Positions 1-9,051 of a stretch of DNA of 13,218 nt are shown in pieces (position 1 is the first letter of the stretch; every line of letters begins with the position of its first letter). This stretch comes from Gymnopilus junonius (Eukaryota > Basidiomycota > Agaricomycetes > Agaricales > Galerinaceae): positions 1 through 13,218 of the forward strand of contig JADNYJ010000784.1 in assembly GCA_015501075.1 (NCBI GenBank), read 5' to 3'. The translations under genes were made by a program, and so were the position numbers. Under the pieces are notes generated by a model. That model saw nothing but the letters and a program-made list of their open reading frames with translations, was not told where the DNA came from and did no database searches.

Positions 1-1
1 A

Positions 2-523
2 GGCGGGTCGGTCCAAGCCTGCCTTATAGCACCACGTACAGCTGTCTCGCCGGAATATTTGAATAAATTTTATCAGTCTGGCTCGTATGCACCTTCGGAT
101 ATTGACCTCTTCCTCTGGGGTCTTTTCGCCTACAGAGGTACACGGCCTAAATTGTTCCAATCTTACAGGCTCTCATTAAAAGATCACTTTAGGCAGAAGT
201 CAAAATGAAAGACATATATCGAGCGGTCTGTGCAGCCGCTCCTTGGAAGGTGACCTGTGTCCGGAAGGCAAATACTGTTTCCATACACAGTGAGTTTAAA
301 TACTATAAGAAAATGGCTCTTCCGAAGACATGAGCTGTCTAGCCACCTATCCCTTCAGGCCGATCCAAATAATCTTAAGGCTATACCAGTCTCCTGCTGA
401 AATACTTGCCGGGTTCGATATCGACGCTGCCAGCTGTGCATACGATGGTTAGAACTCTCCTGCTGTGATACTAAACCTCCCGCTGAGCTTATGACAGGCA
501 AGCGTGTATGGGTTAACCCGCGC
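2..523 (+). CDS. NTase-fold protein, 5'-truncated by window edge
   Basis: The protein belongs, by recall, to a basidiomycete family with a nucleotidyltransferase-like core; substrate unknown. Reading from base 2 gives GGSVQACLIAP, then about 25 residues later YAPSDIDLFLWGL. This is the GG-S plus [DE]h[DE]h arrangement of NTase folds. Exons are 2-137, 193-289, 343-447 and 498 onward, with introns 138-192, 290-342 and 448-497. Splicing gives AEVKMKDIYRAV, WKVTCVRKANTVSIH, IQIILRLYQSPAEILAGFD and CAYDGKRVWVNPR, all landmarks I associate with the family. After NPR the family's usual continuation (a RRSPSYE-type segment) is absent and DUF6698 sequence follows in frame. One break: the T run at 123-126 has one T too many for the expected GLSPTE reading. 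The start lies outside the window. Family assignment is from memory; splicing is inferred but very coherent. Confidence 0.72.
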
Positions 524-2336
524 TCTGGCGACGATACCGCAAAACTGAAGGCGTCCATCATTGATTTGATATACGAGGATCCGAAGTTGGGGTCTATGTT
601 TGCCGCAGACTATGATATCGAATGTTTGATCTCGAGCGACGGCAAACAGTCGCGTGGATTCTACCACTTGGATACAGCCGCTCATCTCTGTCCCTTACGC
701 TTGAGGGAGGACTTTGATGCTGATCCTGTGTAATATATATGTGCTCAATTTTCATTGTTTGACTAATTCTGTTTCAACTAGATCTTTCACTAACGAAATC
801 TGCAATGGAAAGATCACCATCGACGACTCTGACATTCCGTGCTTCATGTATGAGTCCGGGACTGAATACAACCGCGACGACGAATATACCGGTCTATTTC
901 GCGGGTTTCTTCTAGTCAGGGTACGCCTCTATCTCAACCTAATGATCATCTTAACTATTCTCACTTGCTCCAGGTCTTTCGCCATATTTTTACCGGACCT
1001 TCCTCCGCTCTCGTACCTGCTAAATCAGTCAATAAGACCAAGGCGAAAACGTTTCGTATCACCAAAGTTACTGGCCGAATGATTGCATATGCGGCTGTTC
1101 AGGTACGAAGTCCTGAACTTGCTTTCTCGTTACTCATTGCCCTTTGTTAGACTTATCTTGCAATGTCAATGTCTGCAAAATGGACCTCTTTCATTGATTG
1201 TTTTGATCTCGATGGACTCTATGATTATATAGTGGCCATCTTCGAGGATAATGCAGACACCTCATTCATAAAGACGACACTGGAGTGGTGGGAAGCATAA
1301 GTGCTTACCTTCCTTCGGCCTTTGTTTGACTCCGGTGATCTCTTTTTAGTGAGGTGCCTGGTCTGTGTCCGTCGAAAGGAAAGAAGGCACGTGTTAAGGT
1401 CCGCCCAGGAAAGTCGCAAACAGGTCCTGGCCCTGCAGAACGTGTTAAATTGCAGCTCGATAAGCTGGAGATGGAAGGTAGGTTGGCTCGCGAATGTGAA
1501 TGGGATCGTCAACGCCAGGAGCAGCAAAAACAAACCAATCAAGCCCACCATGTAGCGCAGCCGTGACCGCAGCCGATACTACCATCAACGACCACCCCAC
1601 CCCAAGTTCGAGAATGGTCGGTTTCCTCAAACAACGCCTGGAATTCGCTCGATTGGCTGCCGAAGACACGAGACAGGACGAACGATGCCTTTTCTGAGAC
1701 CGAGGACGAGAATGACCAGAACTTCCGCCCGACAGACACCGTTGTCACCGAACGCGATCGAGGAGCTGCTGACGACCAGGATCCCGGTACCGGTGCCAAT
1801 GACGACGAAGAGGAGGAGGACGAGGCTGATCGTCGACGACGAATCAAGAATGCAACGAAGAATCATCTGGAGCAGGGTAAGCCATCAACTCGACAGTATT
1901 GATAGGGCATTGATTTCATTCTCAGCCAACACGAATGCCACGAAAACCCCAGGTAACAAGGAATCGAGGACCAAGACGAAGCATCTAGAGTCCCATAGTC
2001 AAGTCGTGGCGATGGTAACGTGCACTGATGCTTGTATCTTGCTTTCTGACCGTGACTTCAGGGACATAAGACACTGAACGTTGACAAGCGGCCTGCCAAT
2101 AGTCAGCCTGCACCGAGTATCGAGAAGACAAGCAAGAAAAAGGTTGATGCTCCAACCGGTAAACCAGTTCCGCGCCAGACTCGATCTACTTCAACAAAAT
2201 GGGTAAGTTCTTATCATTATGCTTTACATCGACTTACTAATAGACTTCTAAGCCCTTGGATGACATCGACAACGTAGAAAACGAGTCCCAGCCACCATCG
2301 CCTGCGCCCCACAAGCCGAAATCAAAGAGGAAATGA
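524..2336 (+). CDS. DUF6698-type protein, N-terminus replaced, spliced
   Basis: This matches the basidiomycete DUF6698 pattern as I know it; function unknown. Landmarks in order: SGDDTAKLKASIIDLI, a SRGFYHLDTAAHLCP stretch, FLLVR joined to VFRHIFTGPSSA, ITKVTGRMIAYAAVQ, DGLYDYIVAIFED and TLEWW. A charged tail follows, with a DDEEEEDEADRRRR block and a Lys/Pro-rich end. Exons are 498-729, 782-920, 974-1102, 1151-1300, 1350-1876, 1926-2014, 2062-2202 and 2244-2336. The introns are 41-53 nt and phases agree except at one place. There, after the WW codons (1286-1291), one extra G at 1290-1292 leads to TAA at 1298; a weaker donor at 1288 would avoid this but lose one Trp. A TGA at 1564-1566 interrupts an otherwise open frame where CGA would fit (AQP-R-PQP). 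The usual N-terminal part of the family is missing and is replaced by the NTase segment. It is either a decayed copy or a recent chimera. Confidence 0.7.
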
Positions 2337-2907
2337 GTTTTTGTCTAGCACCATAGGTTTCTTCTTTCGACATTCTTTACTTTCAACGCTTTCGTGCTTC
2401 ATGTCTACGTAAACACTTCGTAAATATAAATTCATGAGACTGAAATCCGGTGCAAAGAATGATGTCTGAAGTTTTGAAGTAATTAGACTCGAACATCATG
2501 TCGAAATTCTAATTCATGGCAATCCAGAGTGCGAGATGAGGGCTTCAAGGTGGATTACATTGCAATGTAATTAGACAGCGGGACTTTTGGTTTCCAATAC
2601 AGAGGGATGAACTGACTGTTTCGCATTGTATCACCTTACATTCGGTGTCCCATTGCATTTCTATGCAGTTCCTTGGACCCTTATATAGCATTACACCTGT
2701 ATATATTGGATTATATCTCGAGACATAGCCTGTACCAGTGACAGAAACTGTACCCCAATATACCTTCCTACATAATCTTGTTCAGTGTATTGCCATACAA
2801 AAGATGCAATCGCTGCGAAGAATGTACGTTATATATTGCTATACAGGACTATACACCAGTCGGTCACTTCTTCTGATGGTGAGCCTCGCTTTCTTTCGAG
2901 CCCTCTA
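2337..2907. other. Intergenic region between convergent genes
   Basis: This lies between the stop of the plus-strand DUF6698 gene and the stop of the minus-strand DUF6532 gene, so it should hold both 3' untranslated regions. An open frame from 2738 to 2968 on the plus strand crosses the end of the minus-strand coding exon and looks like a chance ORF. The stretch is AT-rich and holds the palindrome at 2554-2571 and two TAATTAGAC-type motifs at 2479-2489 and 2566-2576. I see no other gene. Confidence 0.55.
2554..2571. repeat. 18-bp perfect palindrome
   Basis: ATTACATTGCAATGTAAT reads identically on both strands. It is followed directly by TAGAC, so the right arm also forms TGTAATTAGAC (2566-2576). 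The inverse of that motif occurs at 8825-8835 beside the transposase. It could be a protein-binding site or a remnant transposon tip; no function is shown. Confidence 0.7.
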
Positions 2908-4697
2908 TCATAATCCGGGTCCTATGGAGCTACTCTCCGACTCTGAAAACCCCATCTGGACCAGGTAATCCATTCTGATCATCTGCGTCTGATTACATGA
3001 GAATGAAAACGGATCAAATATTGGCTGACAGGCTGATATACCTCTAACGCCACTATTGGACCCATAGTCATTGATCTGGCTGCCTTCGATGTTCTGTTCC
3101 ATGTAGTTACCTAAGAATTAGGTTAGATAATACTTGAAATGGAAAATTTAATCATACTAGGAAGGTGAGGCATATGGACAGCTACCTGGCCAAAGGTAGC
3201 TGCCTGAGAAGGCCCCCCGAGCTCTTGGTTGGGAAAATTATCCCATATATTCGGAGTTTCGTACTGCCAGCCCCATAGCTGCTCCTGATATCCTTCGCCG
3301 CCCTGATATAACTGCATATTGACACTGCCTAAAAATCACATTTAATCAATACTCAGAATGATCAAATAATTAAATACCACTTAGCGGCACTATGGCTTGT
3401 GGAATAGGCCCACCCTGACCAAAGTGGGGGTGCGCTACACGCTGTATTGCCGGCTGGCTCATAGCCAATTGACCCATTACTCCCATCATGGGAACATGTG
3501 TATAACCTGCAGTGTGTAAATATAAATCAATATGATGTGCTAAAAAGCATCTAACTTACCTGACTGAATGACACCTGAATTTTGAGTGGCCCCTGCCAGG
3601 TCTTGTTGAGGAGAAGATATTTGTACCGGATGACCAAGGTTTCCTCTGCTGAGAGAAAATCCGTAGACCGTTCTTTGGAATAATAGGTTATTTAAATCCA
3701 GTAGGAAAAGAAACATACATACTGGGCATACAACAGCCAATTACTTTTCAGCAATGCCCAAAAATCCTTCCATAGTGAATTGACTGCAATTGCTGAAATG
3801 GTTGCCAGGTTTTCTTCATATACAGACTCATATTTCCCATGGGCAAATCTGACGGTAGTTCCTTTCTTCACTTGGTCGAAGGCCCATTGCATCTACATAG
3901 TACGTAGTAACTGTAGGATCAGAGGAAAGAATATCTAATGTTAGAGTAAATCTCACCGAAGTTATCACAAATGCGATCATGCCGTTGTTGATAGTCTGAA
4001 AAAAATGCTGGAATCGACGTCCCACTGCCTCTGTCTTGCCGTAGTAAAAGGAGCAAACAATATTTTTACAACAAGTATTTTCAGATAGAAACGTTCCCTT
4101 TTGTGTATGAGAAATTTAAAGTCAGCGACGATGACTGGGCAACAAGAAACTCACGTCAGTCATGAAACGAGGTATTTTGAAACCTGGAAGGATCTCAACC
4201 ATCTGTAATAAGAGGGATATTTCTTTGTTCTTTTCTTGTGTTGATAGCTGCCCTAGCCCATAAAATTTTTCTACTTCAGCGAGGGTAATGTTCTTCAAGT
4301 CACTGCGGTATTCCGCAGATCCCTTTACTACCTGAAGATGATCGGTTAGAAAATGATCCAATATTACAATACAATCAGGCCTCGTACCTCTGCGCGGTGC
4401 CGTTTGAGTGCTGGGTCAAGTAATCTGGAACCTAGAACAGTTCAAAGTCTAGAAATTAGAACGAAATTTAAAAAATGTGGCTTACCAGGTGGGGCAAGAT
4501 CATTTGTAGCTCGTATACAACGGTCAATCAATGTGTTGAATTGTTCTATATGTCGGCTGTTTCCATGAAACCACGGTTTCTCATGGTAGTGAGTCAACGC
4601 AAAAAAGGTCCCTCTGGCTCGGGCAGAATTCTGCGGATCTGGGGCTTCTGAAGGCAACACTGGGGTGCTGCCAAGGTCAAGTAAGATGTATTTGTGT
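2908..4697 (-). CDS. DUF6532-type protein, C-terminal nine exons
   Basis: Function unknown; the middle of this chain matches the DUF6532 pattern that I recall from Agaricomycetes. Exons on the minus strand are 4697-4486, 4431-4388, 4331-4155, 4097-3957, 3892-3732, 3672-3560, 3506-3378, 3328-3158 and 3110-2908. The eight introns are 47-64 nt, and phases 1,0,0,0,2,1,1,1 all agree, giving about 445 residues with no internal stop. Landmarks are LLDPALKRHRAE, SDLKNITLAEVEKFYGLG, FYYGKTEAVGRRFQHFF, MIAFVITS joined to MQWAFDQVKKGTTVRF, and NLATISAIAVNSLWKDFW. The tail (from 3672) is rich in Gln, Gly, Ser and Pro and looks disordered. Such phase conservation argues that this half was recently under selection. 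It has no start codon of its own; the N-terminus is probably the segment at 6252-5486. Confidence 0.75.
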
Positions 4698-5485
4698 CTA
4701 AATTAAAATTCTCATTAAAAAGTAGAATATTGCTGTACAATCTACGTACCAGACATACTGCCAGTGGAACTCTGTGGACAGGTAACATAGCTTTGACGGC
4801 CTAAACGGGTGAACCAATGGTATTTAATAGCAGTTAAACTTGTAATCGCTCCACATGAACATAAGACCCCGCTGTCAAATAAAGCTTATAGCACATTTTG
4901 AAATAGATCTGGATTTTAAAAGCAAAGATAAAGATCAATATACAGCATCGACGTCTTACTATTGAAGCATAGTCATTTGAGACCCCCGTTTGTCAGTATG
5001 TCATCTTAAAGATCTGTTAATATGCATTGAGAAAAGACACCTAGTTGAATGATAAGCAAAAAAAACTCATCTTTGGTCGTGGGAGGGCCAGATAACCCAG
5101 ACCCGGAAGAACTGAAGCCAGTCCCCTTGAGTCTGGGAATGACGTTCTTCTGCTGGAGAAGCAAAGAAAGTTTCCTAAATAATGCCACTGCAGGATGTAA
5201 TGAAGAGAACCCAGAATTTGGTGAGGGTTGAGAATACCGCTCCGGTGGAAATAGAAGCCTACAATAATTTTGGGAAGGGCTGCATGTACATCAGGGCATG
5301 GTAGTATCAGGCAGAATACAGACAACAGGCAGAAAGTGTTATTGGGCAGAGCAGTTCTGAATTGCCGATCCGATTCGGCCCCAGCGCATATTACCAGTTA
5401 TCGTGGATCTTCCAAAGATTCAATGCTTAAGATGCCGGACTTTAATTATTATTGCGACTCTTTATCTATATACTGCACTCTATAG
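4698..5485 (-). other. Unresolved middle of the DUF6532 gene
   Basis: This stretch joins the N- and C-terminal parts of the minus-strand gene. An intron at 4749-4698 (GTACGT to TTTAG) is likely, with a short exon at 4800-4750 before it. Entry into the next exon is not clean. One reading gives TGA across the junction; another (SSTGSMS joined to DTNTSYL) needs one extra base near 4676-4681 to reach DLGSTPVLPSE. Further up, a frame around 5180-5050 (LLLQQKNVIPRLKG, SSSGSGLSGPPTTKDE) may be a linker exon. I could not build a stop-free path from 5485 to 4800. Confidence 0.4.
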
Positions 5486-6252
5486 TTAAGTTTCTGGACT
5501 TAAATGTCTGGCTTGCAAAGGAATAAGAACCTCGTCTTCTGAGTCGCTAGCGCCCAGTATGCTTGCGGTATGTCTCTGATGTATACTTGAGGTGGAGTTT
5601 GAGCATGTCGCGGACAGGCCAATAGTTATCATATTTCTCGACGATTGGGTATTCTCTTGAGGTCTGGAAGATTTGAATGGTGTCAAATCTACTCTTTCAT
5701 GCTGGGCTGCCTTACCAAAAAAACAGACTTCAGCTAATTTATGAGGATCTTGCCTGCTATAGCTCTTGGTGAGGTTTAAAATTTGCTTCGCCTTAGTCTT
5801 AACATAGCTCTAATTAAAAAAGCCAGGGATAATTAACCTGCCTGTATGCAACGTGGAATCAGCACCTACATTGACGTTCGATAGCATGCCTGCATCCCAA
5901 GCAGCCATTCTTCATCTAGATTATATCCGCCTGAGCGGGGGCGCCCTGGCTCTCCATTTGGCTTAGGTATCTTTACAGAAGTTGATGAGAAAAACTCCTC
6001 ATCACCGTCGCCTTGCTGGCTAGGTGATGCTTCATGTTCATCGCCGTACCGTGCATCATCGCTTGAGTTTGAATCCTCGATGTGGTTGGGATAGTTCTCA
6101 GGAATAATATCCTCTGTGGTGTTCTGCTGCGCAGCTAAAGCCTCGGAAAAGTCAATTCGAGGTGTAATGAGTGGTGGTGCATGGGCAATGCCATCCAATC
6201 GAAATTCAATGCGACTCGTAATAAGTGGGAGATGTCGTGAGAGTGCCTTCAT
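5486..6252 (-). CDS. N-terminal part of DUF6532-type gene
   Basis: This is probably the start of the gene whose C-terminus ends at 2908. ATG at 6252 is the first Met after an upstream in-frame TAA at about 6291. Residues 9-35 hold a near-duplicate (PLITSRIEF, then PLITPRIDF). An acidic Ser/Asp/Glu-rich region follows, then GRPRSGGYNLDEEW. Exons are 6252-5870, 5809-5716 and 5663-5486; introns are 5869-5810 and 5715-5664. Exon 2 gives SYVKTKAKQILNLTKSYSRQ, and exon 3 gives YPIVEKYDNYWPVRDMLKLH then LKYTSETYRK, a module I recall from this family. Three single-base shifts are needed: near 5896-5903 to reach WDAGMLSNVN, in the T7 run at 5717-5723 (a weak GTCTGT donor would avoid it), and at GGG 5553-5555 to reach ASDSEDEVLIP. 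TAA is at 5488-5486. It is either decaying or carries assembly errors. Confidence 0.6.
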
Positions 6253-6650
6253 TGCTTTACACCCCAATGGCTCAGCTGAACATGCCTTTTATTGCTGGCA
6301 TCCGGCACCAATAATGATTGAAACTTTTAGACAAATCAGCAGACAGATGTCCCTCTGGATCTGGATTGGTATCTGCGGCAATGGAGAAACCGAGTCAAAG
6401 AGAAGTAGCGATTCTCCATTGGAGGTTATGAAAGTAGATCAAACTGCCGTAACTTCTGTTCAAGTCATCGAGCTCGCTTCTACAAAATTGGGCAGTGGGA
6501 CTAGCCGATCAATGGATTGATCAAAGGACGTTTGATCGGCGCTGTCGAGCGCTTAAACTGAGTCAGTTAAACATAGTCTTATCAAAGAATTCCCTCATTG
6601 ACATCCTTAGGACCGATCTCACATCTATGATCCCTGCGTAAATGCTCCGG
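6253..6650. other. Upstream region of the minus-strand gene
   Basis: This region lies 5' of the ATG at 6252 and should contain its promoter. No gene is recognised. The plus-strand open frame 6116-6520 overlaps the opposite-strand exon and looks like its shadow. The only structured element I see is the inverted TTGATC cluster at 6504-6540. Confidence 0.45.
6504..6540. repeat. Inverted TTGATC repeat cluster
   Basis: GCCGATCAA at 6504-6512 is the exact reverse complement of TTGATCGGC at 6532-6540. A third, self-complementary TTGATCAA sits between them at 6517-6524. The cluster lies about 250-290 nt upstream of the minus-strand start at 6252, so it could be a regulator-binding site, but this is only position-based inference. 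Confidence 0.5.
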
Positions 6651-7034
6651 TTAGAATGAATCTGAGTCAAAGGCGTCAAATATAAGTAGGTAAAGGTTCC
6701 CCTGAGAAATTGAAATATTAAAAGCAGCGACTTGGAAGGGCGCCTTGCATACTACCTCCAGTTCCGTGCCCTTGTCCCCTACCATGAAGTGGTACAGCAC
6801 TGATTTTTCCTTGCTCGCCGACCTTCTTATCATGGGGGATGAATTGAACCCTGAATCTCCAATGGCTCGTAGGGCACTTTCTGAGCTCACTGATGTCGCG
6901 GTAGGTTGATTCTTGGTGGGATGCTCTTGTTTCAATTCGCATAATCTTTTCCATATAGGAACTTGTACATGACACTTATGTCGTTCTACTGAATACAATG
7001 AAAATAAATCGACGAACGCGGCAAATGAGGCCAT
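6651..7034 (-). CDS. Hypothetical ORF, 127 residues, unrecognised
   Basis: An ATG-started frame of 127 residues with a Ser-rich centre and no family that I recognise. A second frame in the same stretch (6975-6718) is also open, so coding status is uncertain. It might be one exon of a larger minus-strand gene with the ORF ending at 7075. The candidate intron between them (GTGATC to ATTAG, about 7078-7040) does not match in phase without a one-base shift. Confidence 0.25.
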   Translation of the reverse strand: MASFAAFVDLFSLYSVERHKCHVQVPIWKRLCELKQEHPTKNQPTATSVSSESALRAIGDSGFNSSPMIRRSASKEKSVLYHFMVGDKGTELEVVCKAPFQVAAFNISISQGNLYLLIFDAFDSDSF

Positions 7035-7074
7035 ACCCTCTAATAGGCAGCCGACCAGAGGCTATACTCCTGGA

Positions 7075-7347
7075 TCACCTTGTTGTGAGCGACTTGTTTA
7101 GTTTCCCTGAGGCGCCTTCAATAAATTGGATATAGGACCAGTTGAGGAAGGAAAAACCTCGATTTATTGAAATAGCCTCCCAATACGTCAAGTTGATAGG
7201 GGTTACACGCGAACTTATCAATAGCTCTGAAAATACAGCGGAGGATGAAGCGTGCTTTGAGATGATACTAAGGAAGGTGGTATGTATTGTTTCTGGATGA
7301 GCTGTATTCATTGTGAATGCCATTTCTAGACTGAATTCAGTGAGCAT
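7075..7347 (-). CDS. Hypothetical ORF, 90 residues, unrecognised
   Basis: An ATG-started frame of 90 residues ending in a KSLTTR-stop sequence. No domain, signal peptide or motif is recognised. The stop lies beside a GTGATC sequence that could be a donor leading towards the ORF at 7034. It may be an exon or a chance ORF. Confidence 0.2.
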   Translation of the reverse strand: MLTEFSLEMAFTMNTAHPETIHTTFLSIISKHASSSAVFSELLISSRVTPINLTYWEAISINRGFSFLNWSYIQFIEGASGKLNKSLTTR

Positions 7348-7637
7348 ATTGGAAAAACAAGTCTAGAATCCTTGACATTCAGAACTCTTTCATTGCATGG
7401 GGATCATGTGCCCAAGTCCTTATGCTTAACTGGATCTTAGTGATTGTGGTTGGCCTTTTGATCGCTGCTTTGATAAGTCATAGGCAGATAGATTAGTTTG
7501 TTCTAGAGGGCTCTACTTTAGGCAGGCATAAGACTATCTACATCCTGATGACTCAATATTACCATTATATGCATCCTAGGTATAGGCAAGAAAAATCGAA
7601 GGAAACGAGACATCAGCAGTAGGCGGGGCCTGATATA
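7348..7637. other. Non-coding or unrecognised stretch
   Basis: No convincing frame on either strand and no strong repeat, apart from CTTTAGGCAG at 7516-7525, which also occurs at 187-196 and 13209-13218. It lies just upstream of the decayed EEP-like segments. Confidence 0.4.
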
Positions 7638-8449
7638 AAACTAGCTGAAGTCGCGACCCAATGCTCAGCCATTCGAATGGGATTCATAGTGATAATGGGC
7701 GACCTGAATACGAGGATCAGATGTAAAACTTGAAAGAGACAATTGATTATGCGCTGAGACCAAAATGAGTACCACATATGAAAATCAGAATGGTGTCAGA
7801 GGCAAGCGACAAAGAAAATGCAATTGCAAACCTGTACAGCCCATATGAACCATCAACGTCAGAAAGAAAAAGCTGATCAGTATATTTGTTCTCACGATGG
7901 GAACCGAGGACCGGCGTTGGGGACATACTGTGGTCCAGACAAAAATGTGACTATCAACGATGTGGACTAATCGATATCCTGCTTCACATATCTCAGGACA
8001 GTCCTCTCATTCTATATAAGCTGTGCAAATACCTGATTCAGACTGGGCGCCCTTCAATGCTGAACGAAGCTAGGCCTGTCAGAACATAGCAGCCTTGCTA
8101 CAAAAGGAAATGGTCCAGTTTTGATGTGTGAAAGGCGAGCATGAAACAGCTGGCACGTCATGCGCTGACTATAGAACGTGCCTGTTTTTCAGTATCATTC
8201 TTTATCTCCGGTTCGCCCATTGTGGAATGGATCACTAGACAATGTAAAAGTTTCAACTACATTGTCGCTGGAGAATGAGCGGAAGAGGGAATGGAAGAGG
8301 ACGAACTTGATGGCGAAATCATCATCGCATCAAAGATTCACACCGGGAGCTCGAGTAGGCGGTATCCAGATTTGGCAGGCAACGGAGTCCAGACATCTGG
8401 CTCCGTTTCACACGGAAATAGTAGCTCTGGTAATCGAGTCAAGCGTTAG
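7638..8449 (+). pseudogene. Decayed EEP-like gene relic
   Basis: Scattered coding-looking segments on the plus strand. From 7638 a frame reads LAEVATQCSAIRMGFIVIMG then DLNTRI before TGA at 7731. The IMGDLNTRI core resembles the GDFN motif of endonuclease/exonuclease/phosphatase domains, as in LINE-type retroelement endonucleases. In the same frame, about 190 nt on, comes GTYCGPDKNVTINDVD before TAA at 7968. Other frames give SQDSPL (possibly a remnant of the SDH motif) and DSDWAPFNAERS around 8035-8070. After a likely acceptor TTTTTCAG ending at 8192, a frame reads SGSPIVEWITRQ, a TGA at 8276 where CGA would fit, then acidic EEGMEEDELDGEIIIASK and a stop at 8447-8449. Shared ancestry of these pieces is inferred. 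A non-retroelement EEP gene is equally possible. Confidence 0.35.
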
Positions 8450-8534
8450 AAATTACCGTCACCGAGTCAATGGATGCTGGGCTCATATCTATCCATGAGA
8501 TCTACACTGTCTTGCCAAAATCGACGCGGAGTCA

Positions 8535-8601
8535 TGAGCGCTCAAAAGGCATATATATGCAAGCTTGCAACCGACCCACATGACTCGTGGTCACTCACGA
8601 G
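8535..8601. repeat. Cluster of four short palindromes
   Basis: Within 67 bases are TGAGCGCTCA (8535-8544), GCATATATATGC (8549-8560), TGCAAGCTTGCA (8558-8569, overlapping the previous one) and the stem CTCGTG/CACGAG (8584-8589 and 8596-8601, six-base loop). Subterminal regions of CACTA-class elements often carry short repeats bound by their proteins, so this could be a subterminal region of the neighbouring element. Confidence 0.55.
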
Positions 8602-8814
8602 GGCTTTTATTAGCTCATGATGCCTCACGGGAATTTCCTGAATTTAGTGATGTACCCTACGTAGAGCTACAGAATTACTCAAAGAATCATGAACGCGAGC
8701 GCGAGATGAGATTCTACCTGCCGCGTCACGTGGAAATTTAAAGTCCGCCTTGGGCGGCGTGTGCTCACCCTTGGCTCACCCTCCCTTCCCTAGTCTTCAC
8801 ATGAGATCCCGCTC

Positions 8815-8835
8815 AGTCTAATTAGTCTAATTACA
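8815..8835. repeat. Tandem AGTCTAATT x2
   Basis: AGTCTAATT occurs twice without spacing (8815-8832) and is followed by ACA. The second unit plus ACA gives GTCTAATTACA, the exact inverse of TGTAATTAGAC at 2566-2576. AGTCTAATTAC (8824-8834) is the inverse of 2479-2489. Confidence 0.6.
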
Positions 8836-9051
8836 AGATTTATCCCAATCTCACAATTATGCGCGCCTTCAATGCCCTGGTCTGGAACTTCTTGATTTCC
8901 ATTGTAGAGCCTGCTGCAAGGAAAGAGAGGCATGGTTCAAGGCTGAGTTGCTGAAACTCTATGTATAAAAATTCTAGCCCTGAAATATCGAACATTGAAA
9001 GACCGGAATTTACTTGCCTTGGATAGAGATAATGCAGCAACCAAATGTTGA

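Larger units (their letters stand above)
8450..9051. other. 3' flank of the transposase, palindrome-rich
   Basis: This lies between the relic ending at 8449 and the transposase stop at 9052. It may hold the 3' end of the transposable element. Minus-strand frames within 9040-8840 (for example SKASKFRSFNVRYF) could be residual C-terminal exons of the transposase, but no stop-free splice path is clear. No CACTA-type inverted terminus could be paired with the other side of the element. Its palindromes and tandem repeat are listed separately. Confidence 0.4.

Noticed and set aside
190..192. TAG in the NTase reading as a nonsense codon
   Set aside because: It is the acceptor end of a 55-nt intron (138-192), and splicing there restores the expected AEVKMKDIY reading.
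1539..1847. Minus-strand Ser-rich ORF of 102 residues
   Set aside because: It is antisense to the acidic DUF6698 tail; Ser runs arise from complementing GAC/GAG-rich codons.
2738..2968. Plus-strand ORF of 76 residues
   Set aside because: It overlaps the opposite-strand final exon of the DUF6532 gene and shows no family features or splice context.
6116..6520. Plus-strand ORF of 134 residues
   Set aside because: About a third is antisense to the minus-strand exon with recognisable family motifs, and its composition looks like a shadow.
8231..8240. CACTA sequence as a possible transposon terminus
   Set aside because: No matching TAGTG end or longer inverted repeat was found upstream of the transposase, and it lies within a coding-looking segment.
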